10,684 bases of DNA from assembly GCA_017881645.1 (NCBI GenBank), contig JADGQQ010000096.1:1-10684 (forward strand), read 5' to 3'. The stretch comes from Clostridia bacterium. GTDB lineage: Bacteria > Bacillota > Clostridia > Saccharofermentanales > Saccharofermentanaceae. Both the position numbers and the translations under genes were made by a program. Position 1 is the first letter of the stretch; each line of letters begins with the position of its first letter. Below, in pieces: positions 1-7,113 of this stretch. Under the pieces are notes generated by a model that worked only from the letters and a program-made list of their open reading frames with translations, had not been told where the DNA came from and ran no database searches.

Positions 1-2
1 AT

Positions 3-341
3 AATGTCTGGCATCGTCTTGAAGAGAAATATCAGCCGTTTCTTGATTATGACAACACAGAATTCTATGAAAAGGGCGGAGCCTGGCAGAAGAAAGGTCA
101 TATCTTTACGGATCCGTTCTACTACATTGATTACTGTCTAGCCTATGTTGTATCCTTGCAGATTTGGGATTTGTCTCGGATAAACCCCAAAAAGGCACTG
201 CAGGTTTATGACCAGCTTTGTATGGAGGGCGGCAACAGAACATTTCTTGAGCTTCTCGAAAAGGCCGGTCTTAAATCGCCGTTTTCCATCGATGTTTTGA
301 AGAAAGTCGCTTACCGGGCCTGCGACTATTTGAATTTATGA
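3..341 (+). CDS. M3-family oligoendopeptidase, C-terminal fragment
   Basis: This is the last 112 residues of a zinc metallopeptidase of the M3 (thimet/PepF) family, cytoplasmic enzymes that cut short peptides during peptide recycling. The reading frame is open from the left edge. The recognisable end contains NVWHRLEEKYQPFLDYDN, then GGAWQKKGHIFTDPFYYIDY and a helical tail, which match the conserved C-terminal segment of bacterial oligoendopeptidases, where the FYYIDYCLA stretch lines the active-site cleft. The HExxH zinc motif lies upstream, outside the window, so catalytic competence cannot be judged. The gene ends in TGA, overlapping the ATG of the next gene (ATGA), so the two are translationally coupled. 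The family call is fairly sure; the exact subfamily (PepF or a related type) is not. Confidence 0.85.
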   Translation, partial: NVWHRLEEKYQPFLDYDNTEFYEKGGAWQKKGHIFTDPFYYIDYCLAYVVSLQIWDLSRINPKKALQVYDQLCMEGGNRTFLELLEKAGLKSPFSIDVLKKVAYRACDYLNL

Positions 342-1792
342 TCATTCCGGATGAATTTACCGTTCGAATGAAAGAATATTTCGCAACACATCCGTCTTTT
401 GATCCGGATGCGTTCTTTGCGAGCTTTGACGGCACTCCGTGGAGAGGGATACGTTTCAACACACTCAAAGTACAGCCGGATGAAATGCATCAGGTGCTGG
501 ATTCTTTGGGCATTGAGAAGGATCCAATTCCCTGGTGTCCCGACGGTTACTATATTTCCGGGGCCATTTCCGGCAAAGACCCGTATTACCACGCCGGTGT
601 ATATTACATGCAGGAGCCAAGCGCGATGCTTCCCGCACAAATCCTAGGTACTCAGCCCGGAGAAATCGTGCTGGATCTATGTGCCGCACCGGGCGGAAAA
701 GCAACTCGCATCGGCTCTGATCTGCAAGGAGCGGGCCTTCTTGTAGCCAATGAAATATCAGATGAGAGAGCGAGAGCCCTTCTGAGGAACATTGAACTGT
801 TCGGCATTGAAAATGTGGTAATCACGAATGAGACACCGCAGCGGCTTGAAAAGAAGTTTCCCGGTTTTTTCGACCGGATTTTGATTGATGCTCCATGTTC
901 CGGCGAGGGTATGTTCCGGCGCGATAAAAATGCCGTGAAAAGCTGGGAGAGGTACGGCCCCGCGTCCTGTGAAATCATGCAGCGGGAAATCCTCATTTCG
1001 GCCCACCATATGCTGAAGCCGGGCGGCCACATCGTATATTCGACATGTACTTTCGGAACAAGTGAAAATGAAGATATGATGGACTGGTTTTTGCTCGAAT
1101 TTCCGGAATACGAAGTTATTTGCCATCCGGATGTTCCTGGCGTAACGGTATCATCAGGAAAGAGTTTTTCCGGAGCTATGCGCATCTGGCCGCAGATCAG
1201 CAGGGGAGACGGACATTTCTGCATTCATTTGCAAAAATCAAAAGAAGCACATGTCGATGAAATGAAATCCATCGTACAGCAGGGAAAAAAGACCGATGCG
1301 TCCAAGCTGTTTACCGTCCGGTCTGCAAGAGATGCTCTGCTTGCATTTGCAAAAGAAATCATGCAGCTTGCATTTTATGCGGAGTATGCAAAAAAGCTGG
1401 AACATCAATTCTATCTGCAAGGAGATAGAGCCCATATTCTGCCCATTTCGCCGGTCTTTTTTGATGCGGTAAAAGTTGTAAAAATGGGTGCGTTTCCCGG
1501 AGAAATCAAAATGACTCCCAAAGGGCGCGTCTTTATTCCATCCCATGCAATGGCATTGGCCCTATCGCGCGAAAATTTGCTGCAAACGCATGTTTTTTCA
1601 TTCGCAAGAAATGACGAGCGCCTGCAGCGATATCTGCACGGTGAGACGATTATGATCAGCGAAGAAGAACGTGAATTATTGGAAGATCATGCGTACGTGC
1701 TGATTCTTGCAGGTCATTTTCCGGTCGGCTGGGGAAAGAGTAACGGAAACACAATGAAAAATCTATATCCGAAGGCATGGAGACTTCAGTAA
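338..1792 (+). CDS. rsmF: RsmF-like rRNA (cytosine-C5) methyltransferase
   Basis: This 484-residue protein is a SAM-dependent RNA m5C methyltransferase of the NOL1/NOP2/Sun family, acting on ribosomal RNA in the cytoplasm. The core shows the family motifs in order: YYMQEPSAM (about 89-97), the SAM-binding loop DLCAAPGGK (113-121), motif IV DAPCSGEGMFR (184-194) with the product-release Cys187, and motif VI YSTCT (234-238) with the catalytic Cys237. The C-terminal third ends in HFPVGWGKSNGNTMKNLYP, which resembles the RsmF/YebU-type RNA-binding (PUA-like) tail; that tail and the length separate it from RsmB. E. coli RsmF modifies 16S C1407, but the exact target here is inferred. The start ATG overlaps the upstream TGA, with no independent strong ribosome binding site, so coupling is likely. 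The next gene begins 11 bases downstream. Confidence 0.9.
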   Translation: MIIPDEFTVRMKEYFATHPSFDPDAFFASFDGTPWRGIRFNTLKVQPDEMHQVLDSLGIEKDPIPWCPDGYYISGAISGKDPYYHAGVYYMQEPSAMLPAQILGTQPGEIVLDLCAAPGGKATRIGSDLQGAGLLVANEISDERARALLRNIELFGIENVVITNETPQRLEKKFPGFFDRILIDAPCSGEGMFRRDKNAVKSWERYGPASCEIMQREILISAHHMLKPGGHIVYSTCTFGTSENEDMMDWFLLEFPEYEVICHPDVPGVTVSSGKSFSGAMRIWPQISRGDGHFCIHLQKSKEAHVDEMKSIVQQGKKTDASKLFTVRSARDALLAFAKEIMQLAFYAEYAKKLEHQFYLQGDRAHILPISPVFFDAVKVVKMGAFPGEIKMTPKGRVFIPSHAMALALSRENLLQTHVFSFARNDERLQRYLHGETIMISEEERELLEDHAYVLILAGHFPVGWGKSNGNTMKNLYPKAWRLQ

Positions 1793-1803
1793 AAGGAGCA
1801 ATC

Positions 1804-2430
1804 ATGGAACTCACTGAAAAACAGCATATCCCGTTTGTAATCGCGACAAAGAATGAGGACAAGGTGCTGGAAATCCGGGAAATTCTTCGGGAGTTTCCTT
1901 TTGAAATTCGAACAATGACCGAAGCGGGAGTTGAAGACGATATTGAAGAAAACGGGACATCATTTGAGGAGAATGCTCTGATTAAGGCTCTTGCAGTTCA
2001 TAGCCGCATCGGAGGTTTCGTCATGGCTGACGATTCCGGATTGGCTATTGATGCTTTGGGAGGTGCTCCGGGCATCTATTCGGCCCGATTCAACGGAACC
2101 GGCTCAACCTATCCGGAGAAAATTCAGGCTTTGTGGAAACTTCTGGCCGATATCCCGCTTGAGATGAGAACGGCTCATTTTATATGTGCCATTGCCGTTG
2201 TTTTCCCTGACGGAAGCCATTTCACCGTACAGGAGTCTTTGGACGGTATTTTCTATGACAAAATCATTGGAGAGAACGGCTTCGGTTATGATCCGGTGTT
2301 TTTTCTGCCGGAAAAGGGGTTAACAACAGCTCAGCTTTCACCGGCTGAAAAGCACAAAATCAGTCATAGAGGCAAAGCGCTGCATGCGATGCTTGCACAA
2401 CTTCGGGACGCATGGTATAGTTTCAGCTAG
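1804..2430 (+). CDS. rdgB: RdgB/HAM1 XTP/dITP pyrophosphatase
   Basis: This 208-residue nucleotide house-cleaning enzyme hydrolyses non-canonical purine triphosphates (ITP/dITP, XTP) to the monophosphate and pyrophosphate, keeping deaminated bases out of DNA and RNA. The family signatures are all present: the N-terminal ATKNEDK (14-20), ENGTSFEENA (49-58) with the metal-binding glutamates, DDSGL (76-80), GAPGIYSARF (87-96), GFGYDPVF (159-166) and KHKISHRGKAL (183-193). I chose the ATG at 1804 because AGGAG at 1794-1798 sits just ahead of it and the protein then begins close to the conserved strand. An in-frame ATG at 1777 lies inside the methyltransferase gene and would add nine unconserved residues. 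It probably shares a transcript with the upstream methyltransferase. Confidence 0.95.
   Translation: MELTEKQHIPFVIATKNEDKVLEIREILREFPFEIRTMTEAGVEDDIEENGTSFEENALIKALAVHSRIGGFVMADDSGLAIDALGGAPGIYSARFNGTGSTYPEKIQALWKLLADIPLEMRTAHFICAIAVVFPDGSHFTVQESLDGIFYDKIIGENGFGYDPVFFLPEKGLTTAQLSPAEKHKISHRGKALHAMLAQLRDAWYSFS
2393..2421 (+). promoter_or_regulatory. candidate promoter for the ACT-hom pair
   Basis: TTGCAC (2393-2398) and TATAGT (2416-2421) are separated by 17 bases, and the -10 box carries an extended TG (TGGTATAGT). It lies in the last codons of rdgB and would give a leader of roughly 90 bases ahead of the ACT-domain gene. The -35 match is only partial. The arrangement fits separate control of the amino-acid genes downstream, but it is inferred from sequence alone. 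Confidence 0.4.
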
Positions 2431-2516
2431 ACACAGTTGTTTTTCTGATGCGGACACTTGCTCTTCAAAAAGGAGGACAGGTGTTCTTTTATCCCATATA
2501 TTTGCGGAGGCTGGCT

Positions 2517-2960
2517 ATGGCGCAAAGTAATGAGTATTTTTTGGTCAAATCAACTGTTTTACCTGAAGTATTTGTGAAGGTCATGGAAGTAAAACGTCTT
2601 TTGAACGCCGGAAAATCTCGCTCGGTTAATGAGGCTGTTCAAAAAGTCGGACTTTCGCGAAGCGCCTATTACAAATATAAAGACGCAGTTATGCCGTTTT
2701 ACGAGACCAGTAAAGGGAAGCTTGTTACCTTGATTATCGCGGTTGAGAATTTCCCCGGGATTTTATCAGGCATTATCCAATGCGTCGCGAATGCGAAAGG
2801 AAACATTCTTACGATTAACCAAAACATTCCGATCAATGGTCTTGCTGACGTGTCCATTTCCATGGAAACGGACCTTATGGCAAAATCCATTGATTTGCTT
2901 CTTGCGGATGTGGGTAAAATTGCAGGTGTCCGCTCCTGCAGGATTCTTGCCCGTGAATAG
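2517..2960 (+). CDS. ACT-domain regulatory protein (UPF0735/PheB-like)
   Basis: This 147-residue protein has a short helical N-terminal part and a C-terminal ACT domain, a fold that usually binds amino acids to sense pathway end products. Residues about 36-60 (SVNEAVQKVGLSRSAYYKYKD) resemble a helix-turn-helix of the kind that starts UPF0735 proteins. The ACT domain spans about 69-145 and includes FPGILSGI, the turn where ACT domains contact ligands, and GNILTINQNIPINGLADVSI, which is strongly family-typical. The start at 2517 is preceded by GGAGG at 2506-2510 and gives the family length. An in-frame GTG at 2481, with its own AGGAGG, and an ATG at 2448 are alternatives. The hom gene follows 42 bases later, so a role in sensing threonine, methionine or related amino acids is plausible. 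PheB-type annotations are common for relatives, but no enzymatic function is shown here. Confidence 0.85.
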   Translation: MAQSNEYFLVKSTVLPEVFVKVMEVKRLLNAGKSRSVNEAVQKVGLSRSAYYKYKDAVMPFYETSKGKLVTLIIAVENFPGILSGIIQCVANAKGNILTINQNIPINGLADVSISMETDLMAKSIDLLLADVGKIAGVRSCRILARE

Positions 2961-3002
2961 AAGAGTTCTGAAGTATAATTAACATGCAGGGAAGGTATTT
3001 GT

Positions 3003-4235
3003 ATGATTCATGTAGCGATATTGGGGTTTGGTGTTGTCGGTTCGGGTGTTGCCGAAGTCATTGCCATGAACGAGAAACAGTTGGAAAGACATTTGGGCAT
3101 TCCGATTCAGGTAAAGAAGATTCTGGACGTCAGAGACTTTCCGGACAGTCCGTTTGCGTCGCTGTTTACCAAAGATGCGGATGATATTTTCGAAGACAGC
3201 GAAATAACCGTTGTAGCAGAAACCATCGGCGGGGCTACGATTGCATATGAGCTTACAAAGAGAGCTCTTTCTAAAGGGAAATCTGTTGTCACATCCAATA
3301 AAGAACTCGTTGCGAAACACGGTGTTGAACTGATGCAGCTGGCCAGCAAGAATCATTGCATCTATTTGTTTGAAGCTTCCGTCGGCGGCGGAATTCCGAT
3401 TATCCGGCCTCTTCACCGTTGTCTGGCTGCAAACCGGATTTCGAAAGTTGCCGGGATCGTGAATGGCACGACAAATTATATCCTGACACAGATGACGGAA
3501 AGCGGCGAAGATTTTAATTCCGCACTTGCAGCGGCTCAGATGAAAGGCTATGCGGAAAAGAATCCGAGTGCAGATATTGACGGCACAGATGCAAGACGCA
3601 AAATATCGATACTTGCAAGTATTGTTCTGAACGGCGCGTATGTGGATTCCGATCTTATCTATTCCGAGGGTATTGCGCAGGTCACGCAGCAGGATATTTC
3701 TTATGCTAGATATATGGATGGGAAAATTAAACTTCTCGCTATATTCCTTCATCCGGAAGACGGTCAGAACAGTGCTATTGTAGCGCCTCATATTGTCTCA
3801 ACAGATGAACCTCTTTCAGTTGCAAACGGTGTTTTCAATGCGATTTCCGTTCGAGGAAATGCTTTGGGCGACGCTATGTTCTATGGGCAGGGAGCCGGTA
3901 AACTTGCGACAGCATCTGCGGTTGTAGGCGATATTCTTGATGCGGCACTTCATAAGGACCGCGCGGCCCATATTACAACATGGTTTTATGCTGATGAACC
4001 TGTGCTGGCACCTCATAAAAAATCGAAAGTCAAAGCACTACTTCGCGTATCTGTCGATACGAAAGATTCCGAAATCAATGTTGCAGTTCGCGGCGGGTTT
4101 TCCGACCGAATTGACGGCGTTGTTCCGGATGAAGCGGCTTATCTGATCGGAGTGGACGGCACGCTGACAGAAGAGATGCTCGATAAGGCGATCCGCATGA
4201 TTCCGGGATTTATAAGCCGGATTCGAATTTATTAA
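3003..4235 (+). CDS. hom: homoserine dehydrogenase
   Basis: This 410-residue oxidoreductase interconverts L-aspartate 4-semialdehyde and L-homoserine with NAD(P)H, the branch step towards threonine and methionine. The Rossmann loop GFGVVGSGV (8-16), the cofactor and active-site region VVTSNKELVAKHG (95-107), the substrate segment GIVNGTTNYIL (151-161) and the catalytic block YAEKNPSADIDGTDARRK (183-200, with Glu185, Asp196 and Lys200) are all there, as is FYGQGAGKLATASAVVGD (293-310). The final part (about 343-410) has the length and end of a C-terminal ACT domain but lacks its usual ligand-binding PGV turn. AGGGAAGG at 2988-2995 precedes the ATG by 7 bases. The gene follows a stand-alone ACT protein and is closed by a strong terminator. 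Confidence 0.95.
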   Translation: MIHVAILGFGVVGSGVAEVIAMNEKQLERHLGIPIQVKKILDVRDFPDSPFASLFTKDADDIFEDSEITVVAETIGGATIAYELTKRALSKGKSVVTSNKELVAKHGVELMQLASKNHCIYLFEASVGGGIPIIRPLHRCLAANRISKVAGIVNGTTNYILTQMTESGEDFNSALAAAQMKGYAEKNPSADIDGTDARRKISILASIVLNGAYVDSDLIYSEGIAQVTQQDISYARYMDGKIKLLAIFLHPEDGQNSAIVAPHIVSTDEPLSVANGVFNAISVRGNALGDAMFYGQGAGKLATASAVVGDILDAALHKDRAAHITTWFYADEPVLAPHKKSKVKALLRVSVDTKDSEINVAVRGGFSDRIDGVVPDEAAYLIGVDGTLTEEMLDKAIRMIPGFISRIRIY

Positions 4236-4238
4236 ATC

Positions 4239-4270
4239 AAAAGGAGAGCGAATTCGCTCTCCTTTTTTTT
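4239..4270. terminator. bidirectional intrinsic terminator between hom and the glutamine synthetase gene
   Basis: The perfect 12-bp stem AAAAGGAGAGCG (4239-4250) and CGCTCTCCTTTT (4255-4266) encloses an AATT loop and runs into eight T residues (4263-4270). It starts 4 bases after the hom stop codon. Read on the minus strand, the same hairpin is followed by TTTTGATTT, so it can also stop the convergent glutamine synthetase transcript, whose stop codon is 12 bases away. Confidence 0.93.
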
Positions 4271-4281
4271 CAAACAACCGT

Positions 4282-6192
4282 TCAGATTTGGTTCTGACAA
4301 TATTCGGAATATCGTGTCAGCAGTTCGCTCTGCTGAGCATTCATTATTTTCTGTAGCTTAGATAATTCTTTCAAATTTCTAGCATCAATGGCCATGCGTA
4401 TTTCCGTAAAAACCGATACGTAATCCTGCGTATCCTTGGCCAGATGGCTGCGAATCTTATCGATTTCTTTCCACATGGCCTCATCATATACATTCGAAGG
4501 ATTATGGTAGGCAACCAAATTGCGAATCTGTGTCAGGTTTTCGGGGATAATGCGCTCTGACAGCTCCATTTGCCAGGTGTCAAGCATTGCGTGTGCATAG
4601 GACGCAAGAAGATCATCGCTGAAAACGCCGCCTGCACAAAGAACGGGGATAAGCGAATCATCGTGAAGCAGACTGCGGAGCGATTCATATACGGTCGATG
4701 GCGGAGTTCCAAATAGCCGGTCTCTTTCCGCAGCCGAATATTTTTCGAAAATATCATCTTCCGATCGATAGAGGCGGTCCTTTTCAAGATAGGATCCTTC
4801 CTGACCATATTCTTTACAAAACTCATTCTCAAGTTCTTTAGAGGACATACCTGAATGAACGACAAATTCGATGCCGTCCAGCATGCATTGGTAGATGGCA
4901 GCGAGGCACAAATATGTATTGGTACGAGGGTTCGGGGAACGAATCTCAAAGCGTGTTCGTACTGGATTCTCGAAATCCCGGATCAGACCCAAAAGAACGG
5001 TACGGTTGCGCGTAACGGTCTGCAAATCCATGCCAAGCGACACAACCGCATGCGTCGGAGCCTCATAACCCGGCTGCAATCTTCGGAAACTATCGCTTGT
5101 AACGGATATAAACGGATTAATGAGCGGATAATGCTTCATGAAGCCAAAAAGAGCACCCCATCCGATGATTCCAAGATACTCTGACTCAATGTCTTTCGGA
5201 CAGAAGATATTCACGCTTCTGCCATCCGCGAGACAGGCAACCGCATTCATATGCGTATGTTCACCATTTCCGGCAACACCAAGAAGAGGTTTTGCGGAAA
5301 AGCTTACATCCAGACCATGCATGCGAAAAATCTCTTTAATAAAAATACGGGCCATCAGCTCGAAATCAGCGGCCTGAAGTGCATTGGTATAATGCCAGTC
5401 AACCTCCAGCTGTTCCATGATGTTATTGAATTCACCCTTTACGGAAAGATGCGCCTTCACTCCGCCAACTTCTTTATGAGCCATTTCCGGCTTGTAACCA
5501 TAGAGCTCCAGCAGAATCATTGCCTGCTCCAAAGCGGTTCTGACTACGCCTTTTGTACGCTTCCAGTATTGCTCTTTAAGACTTTCCGAAATCGTGAGGC
5601 GCTGTGCATTCATTTTTTCGTCAGGAGAACTGACCCAGAACTCCAGTTCCGTTGCTGCAAGCAGTTCAATGTGATCGAGCTGCGCAGAATGGAAACCAAA
5701 ATGGCTGCACAAATCCGGTCGATCTTTCAGAATTTCGCTGATGATATCGGCAAATCGGCCGACCGATCTCTTCAAAATCGATCGTGAACAGACTTTGTTA
5801 TTGTTATGAATGAGAAATGCAGGTATGCGGAGCGTGCCGACCGGCAGCTGTGTCGCAGTATCTATATGGTCATAATTATAGTCAACAAACCAGATGACTT
5901 CCTTGTCTGCTTCGAAGCCTACAAGCCCGTTATTCAATGTTGCTATGCCGGGTAAAACGACGGATGATCCGTCTGTTTTAATAATATATCCGTTCAAATA
6001 TTCTTCGATATGATGAATGAAATTGAAGATTGGAATCTTCTCGTCCGTATCATTTCCCGCAAGATCAATCCCGACAAAAGATACAAAATGAATCTCCGGA
6101 TGAAGACGAAGTGTCTGGATCAGTTCGTCCGGATTATGACTGCCTTCCGGCAGAAAATAGAGCAACTCCGGATATATCTTGAAACTTGTCAT
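4282..6192 (-). CDS. divergent long glutamine synthetase (636 aa)
   Basis: This protein of the glutamine synthetase superfamily would join ammonia and glutamate to glutamine using ATP in the cytoplasm. It has a beta-grasp-like N-terminal part with TDGSS (73-77). The catalytic domain carries ATELEFW (180-186), HKEV (239-242), EQLEVDWHY (260-268), GNGEHTHMN (308-316), RRLQPGYEAP (370-379) and RFEIRSPNPRTN (414-425), matching the type I metal- and substrate-binding motifs. At 636 residues it is far longer than ordinary GlnA (about 440-470): there is an insertion between two metal-ligand glutamates and a helical C-terminal extension of about 170 residues rich in charged heptad-like segments. It is not the roughly 700-residue GlnN sequence type as I know it. 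CAGGG (6199-6203, minus strand) precedes the ATG. It stands alone, convergent to hom and divergent from the hydrogenase-linked operon. A related gamma-glutamyl ligase activity cannot be excluded. Confidence 0.85.
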   Translation of the reverse strand: MTSFKIYPELLYFLPEGSHNPDELIQTLRLHPEIHFVSFVGIDLAGNDTDEKIPIFNFIHHIEEYLNGYIIKTDGSSVVLPGIATLNNGLVGFEADKEVIWFVDYNYDHIDTATQLPVGTLRIPAFLIHNNNKVCSRSILKRSVGRFADIISEILKDRPDLCSHFGFHSAQLDHIELLAATELEFWVSSPDEKMNAQRLTISESLKEQYWKRTKGVVRTALEQAMILLELYGYKPEMAHKEVGGVKAHLSVKGEFNNIMEQLEVDWHYTNALQAADFELMARIFIKEIFRMHGLDVSFSAKPLLGVAGNGEHTHMNAVACLADGRSVNIFCPKDIESEYLGIIGWGALFGFMKHYPLINPFISVTSDSFRRLQPGYEAPTHAVVSLGMDLQTVTRNRTVLLGLIRDFENPVRTRFEIRSPNPRTNTYLCLAAIYQCMLDGIEFVVHSGMSSKELENEFCKEYGQEGSYLEKDRLYRSEDDIFEKYSAAERDRLFGTPPSTVYESLRSLLHDDSLIPVLCAGGVFSDDLLASYAHAMLDTWQMELSERIIPENLTQIRNLVAYHNPSNVYDEAMWKEIDKIRSHLAKDTQDYVSVFTEIRMAIDARNLKELSKLQKIMNAQQSELLTRYSEYCQNQI

Positions 6193-6231
6193 GAATATCC
6201 CTGCCTTTCTTTGCGAAAATAGATGTATTTA

Positions 6232-6240
6232 ATTATACCA
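6232..6240 (-). promoter_or_regulatory. extended -10 promoter of the glutamine synthetase gene
   Basis: On the minus strand this reads TGGTATAAT, a perfect extended -10 box 40 bases upstream of the glutamine synthetase ATG. No good -35 hexamer lies 16-18 bases further up, which is tolerated for TGnTATAAT promoters. It practically abuts the -35 box of the divergent plus-strand promoter, so the two may compete for polymerase. Confidence 0.6.
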
Positions 6241-6241
6241 T

Positions 6242-6270
6242 TTGCCGTCTGCATATTGAGGTTATATAAT
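6242..6270 (+). promoter_or_regulatory. promoter of the hydrogenase-linked signalling operon
   Basis: TTGCCG (6242-6247), a 17-base spacer and a perfect TATAAT (6265-6270) make a good sigma-A-type promoter. Transcription would start near 6277, giving a leader of about 47 bases before the first ATG at 6324, which has a strong GGGGAGG (6312-6318). A perfect inverted repeat covers the predicted start point. Confidence 0.65.
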
Positions 6271-6271
6271 G

Positions 6272-6287
6272 AAAACACTTATGTTTT
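6272..6287. promoter_or_regulatory. operator-like inverted repeat at the predicted transcription start
   Basis: AAAACA-CTTA-TGTTTT is a perfect 6-bp inverted repeat with a 4-base spacer, immediately after the TATAAT box. Its position over the expected start point is typical of a repressor site. The half-sites do not match the Rex consensus (TTGTTAA-N4-TTAACAA), so the regulator is unknown. The repeat is short and A/T-rich, so chance is possible. Confidence 0.35.
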
Positions 6288-6323
6288 GATCGGAAGTAAC
6301 TTAAATGCTCCGGGGAGGTTCTC

Positions 6324-6680
6324 ATGATTCTTAGTGATTGTATCGATTTACTGAAAGCCAAAGTCGTCGTTCCTGCCAAAGATACGGGACTCGACATAAA
6401 AGTTGCCTGCGGTGCGGACCTCATGAGCGACGTTATGGCATTCTCATGTTCGGCCAATCAAATGATGCTGACCGGACTGGTAAATCCGCAGACGATCCGC
6501 ACAGCGGAGATGCTGGACGTGCATGTGATCGTCTTTGTCCGGGGGAAACTTCCGGATGAATTAATGTGCAGTCTCGCTAATGAGAAGGATATTTCATTAC
6601 TTTCAACTCCATATACAATGTTTACCAGCTGTGGTCTTCTGCATGAGGCCGGCGTTCGCGGGAAGGAGGAGCAGTCATAG
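6324..6680 (+). CDS. DRTGG-domain protein (first of two)
   Basis: This small soluble protein of 118 residues resembles the DRTGG domain, a fold found in phosphotransacetylase-like and CBS-linked proteins and thought to bind a ligand or partner. The N-terminal strand DIKVACGADLMSDVMAFS (24-41) and the middle MMLTGLVNPQTIRTAEMLDVHVIVFVRGK carry the alternating beta-alpha pattern. The end, DISLLSTPYTMFTSCGLLHEAG, closes the domain. No catalytic motif is visible. It opens the operon behind a strong GGGGAGG site, and its stop codon overlaps the start region of the next gene. A paralogue lies at 8494-8862, on the other side of the hydrogenase-like gene. Similar single-domain proteins are commonly encoded beside clostridial [FeFe]-hydrogenase genes, so a sensory or regulatory role is inferred. 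Confidence 0.8.
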   Translation: MILSDCIDLLKAKVVVPAKDTGLDIKVACGADLMSDVMAFSCSANQMMLTGLVNPQTIRTAEMLDVHVIVFVRGKLPDELMCSLANEKDISLLSTPYTMFTSCGLLHEAGVRGKEEQS

Positions 6681-7096
6681 AACCTCTAATTCGCGAATAT
6701 ACCATTCAGGCCAACGATTTCACACATGCCGGAGAAGCCTCAAGTCATATGAAAAAAGCGTTAACACGTCTTGGCGTCCGGCCGTTATCAATCAAACGCG
6801 CATCCATTGCGATGTATGAAGCCGAAATTAATGCGGTTATTCACGGACACGGCGGTGTGGCTGTTGTTCATATTTTTCCCGATTCGGTAATGATTGAAAT
6901 TATCGATCATGGACCCGGAATACCGGATGTGGAGCAGGCGATGACGGAGGGTTTTTCAACTGCGCCGGATTCTGCGAGAGCCATGGGATTCGGTGCCGGC
7001 ATGGGTCTTCCGAACATTAAGAAACAAGTTGATCTTCTGGAAATTGATACAAAAATGGGCGAAGGTACCAAAGTTACAATGCATATTAGATTTTGA
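6677..7096 (+). CDS. small GHKL ATPase (anti-sigma-factor/serine-kinase-like), apparent AUA start
   Basis: This is a stand-alone HATPase domain of about 139 residues, like SpoIIAB/RsbW anti-sigma kinases. The Bergerat ATP site is complete: the N-box Glu48-x3-Asn52-x3-His56 in YEAEINAVIHG, the G1 box DHGPGIPD (77-84), the G2 loop GFGAGMGL (104-111), and GEGTKV (128-133). Catalytic-type serine/threonine kinase activity is possible but not shown. The frame opens at 6647 and contains no ATG, GTG, TTG or CTG before the ATG at 6749, which would delete the first strand and helix (REYTIQANDFTHAGEASSH). That segment looks like real protein, and AGGAGG (6664-6669) sits 7 bases before ATA at 6677, which overlaps the upstream TAG as ATAG. 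I therefore place the start at ATA; a sequencing error or ATT at 6689 are alternatives. It is followed directly by the hydrogenase homologue. Confidence 0.8.
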   Translation: MEPLIREYTIQANDFTHAGEASSHMKKALTRLGVRPLSIKRASIAMYEAEINAVIHGHGGVAVVHIFPDSVMIEIIDHGPGIPDVEQAMTEGFSTAPDSARAMGFGAGMGLPNIKKQVDLLEIDTKMGEGTKVTMHIRF

Positions 7097-7113
7097 TTGA
7101 TGAGGGAAATGAC

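Noticed and set aside
652..1224. Antisense open frame of 190 codons opposite the rRNA methyltransferase gene
   Set aside because: It overlaps the conserved SAM-binding and catalytic motifs on the other strand, and the protein shows no known fold features; it is a shadow of codon bias.
2974..2979. TATAAT just ahead of hom as a possible separate promoter
   Set aside because: No -35 box occurs at acceptable spacing (the nearest TTG-type hexamer is 21 bases away), and the site lies in a short gap between genes that are probably co-transcribed.
2979..3791. Long antisense open frame of 270 codons opposite hom
   Set aside because: It lies wholly opposite hom, whose motifs are unmistakable. Its translation is rich in Arg, Cys, Asn and Phe with no recognisable domain, and it has no convincing ribosome binding site.
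5251..5787. Plus-strand open frame of 178 codons inside the glutamine synthetase gene
   Set aside because: It is antisense to the conserved catalytic region, with no promoter or ribosome binding site and no recognisable domain.
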